A stretch of 64,000 bases of DNA from Carettochelys insculpta (Eukaryota; Chordata; Testudines; Carettochelyidae): contig NC_134150.1 of assembly GCF_033958435.1 (NCBI RefSeq), positions 36,389,501 to 36,453,500 on the forward strand. Direction: 5' to 3'. Of the stretch, positions 57,060-64,000 are shown in pieces (position 1 is the first letter of the stretch; every line of letters starts with the position of its first letter). Position numbers and translations under genes: made by a program. Below the pieces are notes generated by a model that saw nothing but the letters and a program-made list of their open reading frames with translations, searched no databases and was not told where the DNA came from.

Positions 57060-57599
57060 ATGAGCTGAGATTGGTTGGTGTTTTTTATGCGGTGTGATTT
57101 TCTTGCTCAATAATTTGTGGAGATATATGTGTTCGTTTTTCCCAGATTAGCAATGAAGCTGAAATATTGATCAGCACCCTGATTGTGGTTTGTTATGAGA
57201 TTGATTTATGGTCAGGACTGTGCATCGGATTACTTGTGGGATGGAAATTTTGTAGTTACCAGCTTTGGATAGCAATTAATTAATTTTTAATCTACATTAA
57301 GAAAACCATATTTTAAACCTAATGAACACAAACTTTTATGTTTGAATTCTCAGCCTTTATGTTACCATTCATGCTAGGGTGTTTCATTTAGCAAATTCAG
57401 GGTACTGATGCAAACCTTATCTTGCTCCCATTTTAGACACAGACAAAGGTGTCACTGACTTCAGTGAAAAGGGGATAAGGCCTAAAGTTACCAGTGACGA
57501 AATAAAACATGTTTGAGCATTTTATGGGCTAATATTTCCCACTGTCCCAGGTCTTTATTCCAGAGATACAACTGCTATTTGCTTTGATAGAAAGTTGAA
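57060..57599. other. Intron, no feature seen
   Basis: No exon or repeat recognised. Confidence 0.4.
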
Positions 57600-57939
57600 T
57601 TTGAACTACAGATTGATCCACTCTAGTCCAGCACACACTCATCTGGCAATGTCCATAACCCGGCACGATTTCAGTTATCTGGGCAACCACTTTTATCACG
57701 GTTGTGGCGAAGTTTCCCATGATCCCATAAAATTTGTTTACAGCCACCAGTCCTGTCTCTCAGTGTCCTGTGCTGTTATGTAGCTGTAATTTACCCCTAA
57801 ATGTCTTCTATGAGCCCAGTCAGCAGTGGAAGTGTTGGTAATGGTGCTAGACAATATTGACCTCCTGTCATCTGACACATTCTCTCATTTGGTACTAGCC
57901 AAGTCACGAGGGTGCCGGACTTGAGAAGTTCAAGCTATA
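57600..57939 (-). mobile_element. pogo/Tigger-like MITE, copy 4
   Basis: Contains CCACCAGTCCTGTCTCTCAG and GACAATATTGACCTCCTGTC, which place it in the same family and orientation as copy 1. The ends are decayed (GACTTGAGAAGTTCAAGC on the right). Confidence 0.6.
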
Positions 57940-58079
57940 CAAAGAGAAAGGATAGGGTACAATTTCAAATGCAGTAATTTTCTATTTTTGTGCATGTTTA
58001 CAAAGTGTCTAGAAGTGTTAAGCAGAATAGCTATAAGAAGCAAAAGATGGTATGCTCCTTGCTGCAGTAAGCTTCTTCC

Positions 58080-58282
58080 AGACCAGTGTTGACTGTAAGC
58101 TGACCACTTGGTCGGCTGCCCAGGAGAGATTCAGGTGCTCCCCAACTTATTAGCTGAGTGCCCATGTCACCCACAGCCAGCAGTATATATTTCTACTGGT
58201 GGTGCACATTCCTACATGCCTTGGTGCACATAACAAAATTTATTCCACTCATGGATTGAAAAACCTAGAAAGAACCCTGTTC
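58080..58282 (-). repeat. Repeat family A, copy 5 (minus)
   Basis: CAGTGTTGACTGTAAGCTGA to TAGAAAGAACCCTGTTCC with TGCACATAACAAAATTTATT inside. Confidence 0.6.
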
Positions 58283-60599
58283 CAGACTATTTTCCTCCTT
58301 CTTCCAGCTTAGTTAAGACAAAAGTTTGATAAGTTTTTTCTAGCCAGGAAGCATCACTCTTCTTGGCTGGCTCTGTGCTGATAGCTAAAGGAGAGTTCTC
58401 ACTAGCACAGTCATTGCGGTGAATCAAATTTGATATTTCTTTGTAGGCATAGTATTTAGATTTTAAAATTGAATTAACTGTATCTTTTAAAGTTATTAAG
58501 ATTTGAGCATCTGATAGAATTTTTGTGGTTTGGTAATATATCTGAACTCTCTTGGGTTACTTACCACTGGCATTTAGCCTATCACAGGAGATTAAACCAA
58601 AAAAAAAAAAAACACACTAATGCCTGATTCATTTCATAGTAAGACTATTTTATGTCACATGGCAATATAAAGAGTACTTAAAGTGGCTGTAAATTATAGT
58701 TGTGTCCATTTAAAGCCTGTTTTATACTTCCAAAGAGGTAGAAAGTGGAACTTAATGTAAATGAGAACCAGGACCAAAAACTCTGCATTCCCTGTTCTGT
58801 CCTCTTGCTCCCTCAGTTTTCTGCTATAAAATTCATGGCAAAGTTTCAGCTCAAACTTTTCTTCCCTGAGAGTTAAGTTTTCTCATAAAGGGTTCTTTTT
58901 TTTTTTTTTCCTATAGAAGGTGCCAAATGAAATGACTAGTTTAACTGCATGCTGCCTGTGATGTTCACTCTCCGTGGATAAGTAGAAAATTTGGGTCCCT
59001 TGGGGCTTGAAATTCAGCATCTTTCGCCAGTGCTATATTCAATTAAATTGCGAGGCAAGTTCAGGAGGTACAGTTTCTATAGAATAGTGAATCACAAGTC
59101 CCAAGGTAAATAGTGTGTATTTTTATCAATACATTTATGCCCTTGAAATAGTGTCTTGGTAATGAAGACAAAGAGAGAATTTATCAGAGAGTAAACAAAG
59201 AAGAACTCCCAGCCTCACTTAAAAATAGAAAGTTGCTTTATTTCTTTCTATTAGTTTTGATAGAATTTGCCTCTGGCATAAAGTTTGTCTTTTTTTCTGG
59301 TAGTTGCTCTCTTCTTCAGAATGAAAAAGGAGCCATAAGATTTTATTAAAGGATACTATTTAGCATCAGTTTGTACAAGTTACTCCCATTCAAAGTCAAA
59401 AGCAATTTAACCTTAGAGTACACCGTATATATTTTCAGTAAATGCTATGGATTTAAATACCAAACTATGTGCAGCTCTGAGACAGGCCTCTCAATGTTCT
59501 GTCATAGTATATTATTAATCACCCCCTACTGTGAACTGAATTCTAATTCAACTACATTAGGTGTACAAGTACAATAGCAACACTCAACTTAATAGGGCCT
59601 TGGAGTTATCATATCTTCCAATTCACAAGACATTACCAGTGCAGAAGGCTTGCAATTCAACTCTAATTATTATTTAAAGAGATCATATTTGAAGAACTTT
59701 CATTTGGGAAGACTTCTTATAAATTCTGATACTTAAGGAAATGGCACAACGTGGCAAATTACGACTGTTGACCTATCAACTTTCATTACAGCTAAGGGAT
59801 AAAGATTTTATCATTTGCAGGAAGATGAAGACTCTTAAAATAATTGTATAGGGAGTCAGTACATTTAGGAGCCAAAGGTAGCAGGCGTATTTTTGAATTG
59901 CATTTGAATGAGGAACAGTTCAATATGGTGGAACAATATTAAAAAAGAGATCACTGCATATATGTTTTTAAAATTGCAATTAATTAACCTTAACAAATAT
60001 CTTTTTCTGTTTTGTTTTCCCTGAAGAGCAGTAATACATTGTCAGAAAATGATCCTATGTAAGTAGCAATTGAAAACTAAGATGTCTCCTACTCTTTGAA
60101 TTTTATTTGTAAAACAGTAAGTTCGAAAGAGGCACTTAACACAGACTTACTTTACAGTTATATTATGTGTCTAGGAGAAAAAAGTGCTTTTTTGACTTCA
60201 TAATATTCTTCTGATCTTGTATATCGAACACCACAATTTAAGATAGAGTTTTTGGGCAATTCTCTGACCAGAAGAAAGTTTTGGGGCTCACCTCTGAAGC
60301 TGAAAGCTTGACCTTATTGAAGTCAAGATGTATTCTGCCGTTTCTTTAATGGACCCACAGTCTCTAATTTAAATCTGGTCCAGATCTATGGTATATACCA
60401 TCAGTTGTCTGTCTGATTGCTTAATATAGAAAGCTTTATGGGCCTCCAACTGAGAAACATGTCTATGTAACAGCATGGAAATAATTCATGTTATAATAGT
60501 GGTACACAAAAGAACAAAGTGATGACTGAATAGGTATCGGAACACATTTGGGAAATACTGATGAGACCTTGCAAGAAAGAACACATGACTGTTAGGCCT
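58283..60599. other. Intron, no feature seen
   Basis: About 2.3 kb of AT-rich sequence. No exon or repeat recognised. Confidence 0.4.
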
Positions 60600-60905
60600 G
60601 CTGACAGGGTAGGACAAAGGGGGTGACTGCCCCCAGGCCTGGTGTTTCAACCAGGCCCAGAGCTCCATCCCCTGCCACTGTTGCTTTGGCAGCAGCAGCA
60701 GTTGGAACTCTAGGCCCCTTTGAAACACCATGGAGCACTGCGTCACTGTAATGTACATGGTTCTGAAGGAGCATGGGGAGGAAGCCCCGGGCTGACTGTC
60801 CTAAGCCCCACCCCTTTCATCCTTAGCCCCACTCCTTCTGGGGTGTGTAGCCAGGCACCCCTCCACTTTGCCCCAGAGCCCATAGCAGCTGTCGGTGCCA
60901 CTGAT
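60600..60905 (+). repeat. Repeat family B, copy 6
   Basis: GTGACTGCCCCCAGGCCTGG, TTTCAACCAGGCCCAGAGC and CCCCACCCCTTTCATCC follow family B order. Confidence 0.6.
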
Positions 60906-61369
60906 GATGGCTGTGTGTGGTTCCAGGGCTGTCAGCCTGGCAACATACTCATTTTACAAACAAAAGCTGCATCTTTTCATCTACTATATACCTCAAACAT
61001 AGGAGAGTATAGTTTCTTAGCAACAAATGCTCAGTGTCTGGTGCTCCTGAGATGAGCCTGCAGAATGGAGGTGATATGCTATCTGATGCTCACAGACCAT
61101 AGTGCTTCATTAACAGGATCTCACAAAGAAAATGTGTCACTGTGTGGTATTTTTGACAACAACGCAGTGTTTTTGTTATTTCTGTGTGGAGAATGGAGGA
61201 ACACTGATCCCAGCTGGCCATATATTGATTTTTACTGGGTTCCTGCCCTCCACTGGAGTAAATAAAACTGAATCTCACACACAATGTGTGGAATAGGTAT
61301 GACCTGACTATAAAACAGATGTTTCCACGACCAGAACCTCAGGGAGTCTTGTAGCTTGTTTTAGTAAGG
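60906..61369. other. Intron, no feature seen
   Basis: No exon or repeat recognised. Confidence 0.4.
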
Positions 61370-61690
61370 GAAGGGAAAGGCAAAGGGGACAGTTGCCCCA
61401 GGGCCCAGCATTTCAAAGGGGCCTGGACCTTTGACTTCCGCCACTGCTACTTGAACAGTGGCAGCAGCTGGAAGTTCAGTCCCCTTTAAAGTACTATAGC
61501 AGTGCTGCTCTGCCTCTCCGACGGCTGTGAAGGAGTGGGGTGGGGGGCAGTTATGTGGTGCGGGTGATGCTAAGGACTGACTGCCGAGGTCCTGCCCCTT
61601 CCACCTTTGTCTTTTCCCCTTCCAGGACACAAAGCCGACCACCCCTCCCAACTTTCCCTGGGTCCGGCAGTGATTGTCGGCCCTGCTGTT
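61370..61690 (+). repeat. Repeat family B, copy 7
   Basis: CAGTTGCCCCAGGGCCCAGC, then ATTTCAAAGGGGCCTGGACC: the clearest copy of the family signature. Confidence 0.65.
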
Positions 61691-62214
61691 GAGTAAGACC
61701 TACTTTCAATCACTTTGGAAAGAGTATGCCCACTTATACCATCGCAGCAGACTTCAGCAGCACTGATATTAGAGAACTTTAAAGATACCCCTGAAAAGTT
61801 TCATGAGTCTCATGCCACCATTTGTGGTCTCTCGTTTACTCTGTTGTGATTGGGACGATAGACACAATGAAAATACAGCAGAGGGCAACTCCTGATTCCT
61901 GTGCACACAACTCCCATTGCAAAGCCAGAGATTGCCACATTTTCTCTCCTTGAGAAGCTTGTGACTGGTGGAATAGTTCCCTAGAGATCAACGGAGATTT
62001 ATCACTGAGCAAGGTACTAATGAACTCCTATAAAGGGGGCTTTTGGAATTTGGTCCTATGTCAGGCATTCATGTGTCATCTCTACAGGACTGAGACCATA
62101 GTATAATGATATGGAAAATACATGAGAGTGTGACCTGTCTGAGACCCAAAAGCATGGCAGAGTTTCATAAAGAATTCAAGCTCTAACTTCCAGACCTTTG
62201 TGCGGGTCCTCCAA
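61691..62214. other. Intron, no feature seen
   Basis: No exon or repeat recognised. Confidence 0.4.
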
Positions 62215-62470
62215 TGGTGAGGGATAGGACAGGAAGGGGGCAACTGCCTTGGGGCCTGGCAATTGAAAAGGGCCTGGGGCTCCCATCCACCACTGCTACT
62301 ACAGCACCATGTGTCATGCTCTGGATGGCTCTGCAGGCTGGGTAGGGTGGCATGGCACACTACAGGTAGAGCTAAAGCCTGGCTACCTCAGCCTCACTCT
62401 TTCCACTCAAGGCCTCACTACATCTGGGAGCATGGAGCCCCCCACAAACACTTTGCCCAGGGGTCTAGCC
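62215..62470 (+). repeat. Repeat family B, copy 8
   Basis: GGCAACTGCCTTGGGGCCTG and AATTGAAAAGGGCCTGGGGC match the family start. The tail is diverged. Confidence 0.5.
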
Positions 62471-62708
62471 TGTGTCAGATCCTCTGCTGGAGGGTAATTG
62501 CACCTGAATACACAGCCACACATTCTTTGCCTCATGGTCTTCTTCAAGACCAATCAGATCTGTAGCAATCACCTGTCTCAGAGCAGGGACCTGTATCCCA
62601 GCTCTCCCTCCTGATGGGAGTATTTCAGGTAGCAGTTTCCTGATTTGTACATTACCCTCATTAAGCCACTCTGCCTAATGACCAGCATCAGGGCATTGTT
62701 TTCTCTCA

Positions 62709-63105
62709 GGCTATGTCTACACTAGACGCATCTGTCGACAGACGTAAATCTCGACCGACCCTCTGTTGCCAGAGTGCATCTACCCACAACTTGCTCTGTC
62801 AACAGAGGTCTGCCAGACTGCGCTGCTCTCTGGTGCCAGAAAGTGAAATGTGAGCTCTGCAAAGAGGGTTTCCCAGAAACTGGAAGCCCTTTCTGTCCAC
62901 AGAAGTGGCTACTCTGTACTTTTGTCGATAGTGCTATGTCCAGGTATTGTTATGCCTCAAATTTTTGAGGGCTAATACTGTCCAGGCAAATGCAGAGTTC
63001 TGTTGAGAATCTGTTGACAGAATGCTTTAAGCATGTAGACACTCTCTGAGTTATGTTGACAGAAAGCCCCTTCTGTCAACAAAATTATCTAGTGTAGATC
63101 CAGCC
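62709..63105. mobile_element. Harbinger-type MITE, TGTCGACA subfamily, copy 3
   Basis: GGCTATGTCTACACTAGA and CTAGTGTAGATCCAGCC flanked by TCA (62706-62708 and 63106-63108), with internal TCTGTCGACAGA-type motifs. Confidence 0.8.
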
Positions 63106-63571
63106 TCAGACACTCATGAACTGTGTCTTGCCAGCAGTTACAATTGACCCCACAGGTCTTTCTAAGCACGCTCATTTATTTTTCAAGCCAAAAACTTTAC
63201 AGAACAAAACATATGAAAACAATAAAAGTTCCTATACATGTGACAAAAGCTTACCAGAGACCACCCATCAGCAGCATGGTTCTCTGTATTCCAAGGTCTT
63301 CCACATCGCTTCCACAAGGGTTGGAGCTCCTGTTGGAGATATGTTTCCTGGACCACCAAGAAGGCCACATGTTGGGTCAGCCTCAGCTTTTTATATCCAA
63401 AGCCCTTTCTTTCTCTGAGTATCTGGAGAACCTAGAACCTAGAACCCTATGTGAAGAACCATATTGACAAAAGTCATTTTCCACATGGATAAATCACTAA
63501 AATTAGGTAGGCAGACAATGCATATTATATGTGAAAACTCCATATTTCCTGTTCACTAAACTTAAGTTATT
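63106..63571. other. Intron, no feature seen
   Basis: No exon or repeat recognised. Confidence 0.4.
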
Positions 63572-63608
63572 GTAGACCACCCCAGAAAGTTGTTCTGGGG
63601 TGGTCTAC
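63572..63608. repeat. Perfect 16-bp hairpin
   Basis: GTAGACCACCCCAGAA and TTCTGGGGTGGTCTAC are exact inverse complements separated by AGTTG. It is GC-rich in an AT-rich region and is not part of a recognised element. Confidence 0.9.
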
Positions 63609-63639
63609 GATATTGACTATGTCACTAATGCTGAATGTG

Positions 63640-63900
63640 AGAGACTCAAGTTCAAATGTCTGCTGAACTGTTTAATTCAGAGGAAGGTCTTGAAGAACCC
63701 AAATGTCCTCTATTCCAGGTCGATAACCTAACCAGTAGGCTATCTAGTTAGTCTCTTTCTTCATTTCTTCTGTTAAATGGAAACTCATTGGGCCAGAATG
63801 AGAGTCAAATTAAGCAGAGTATGCACTTGAGCCTGGGTCTCCCCTGTTGGTGGTGGGTTTCCTAACTGCCAATCTGTTACCCATTTTGGGTCTCTTTCTC
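63640..63900 (-). mobile_element. Possible tRNA-derived SINE (minus)
   Basis: The minus strand has GATAGCCTACTGGTTAGGTT, like a tRNA A-box head, and GGGTTCTTCAAGACC, like a B-box. Weakly conserved. Confidence 0.35.
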
Positions 63901-64000
63901 TTCCATGTTTTCTCTCACCAAAAATTTCATCATGGAGCTGAGCAAAATCTTGCAAATGAAAATTTTGTCAAAACCACTTCATTTCCACAAATCTTCATTT

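Noticed and set aside
1887..64000. The next CDH13 exon
   Set aside because: I looked for the expected DxNDN-containing segment after the LDRE exon and did not find it; short exons could be missed by eye.
1..64000. CRISPR arrays, operons or bacterial genes
   Set aside because: No direct-repeat/spacer pattern and no dense ORFs; splice sites and transposons are those of a vertebrate genome.

Overview
The window looks like an intronic stretch of a turtle (Testudines) genome. The call rests on vertebrate splice signals, one cadherin exon and repeat types I associate with turtles: DIRS, CR1, L2 and Penelope-like fragments, tRNA-type SINEs and many PIF/Harbinger MITEs. The species cannot be fixed from the sequence.

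One host protein-coding exon is recognised, at 1734-1886 on the + strand. It is a 51-codon cadherin EC1 exon best matching T-cadherin (CDH13), with an AG acceptor and a GTGAGT donor. The window is therefore read as the end of one CDH13 intron, the exon, and about 62 kb of the next intron. No second exon was found. All other coding-like sequence is transposon-derived and mostly broken.

Layout. 1-2.5 kb: intron, a Harbinger-type MITE and the exon. 2.5-7.1 kb: remnant of a DIRS-like tyrosine-recombinase retrotransposon, split by a hAT-like element and another repeat. 8-24 kb: SINEs, two unclassified repeat families, a minisatellite inside a DNA element, MITEs, CR1 and a Penelope-like fragment. 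24.9-25.3 kb: a 436-bp foldback MITE. 25.4-28.6 kb: two pogo/Tigger-like MITEs and a Harbinger-type MITE. 29.0-30.7 kb: a 5'-truncated non-LTR retrotransposon with a dead reverse transcriptase. 34.9-40.4 kb: a nested locus in which a Penelope-like element is split by a 711-bp MITE and by a 4,032-bp near-complete PIF/Harbinger transposon. That transposon has terminal inverted repeats, a transposase with its DDE triad and a convergent Myb/SANT-like gene. 40.8-64 kb: L2, more Harbinger MITEs including two further relatives of the large element, a second Harbinger family with part of its transposase, Penelope-like pieces, Tigger-like elements and unassigned intron.

The main biological content is a mobile-element ecosystem. 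An autonomous-type Harbinger element, now inactivated by small lesions, sits within 21 kb of three internally deleted derivatives that keep its ends, its promoter-proximal region and its transposase start codon. The Penelope-like copies carry a recurring hammerhead-ribozyme-like motif, and the large Harbinger element interrupts one of these.
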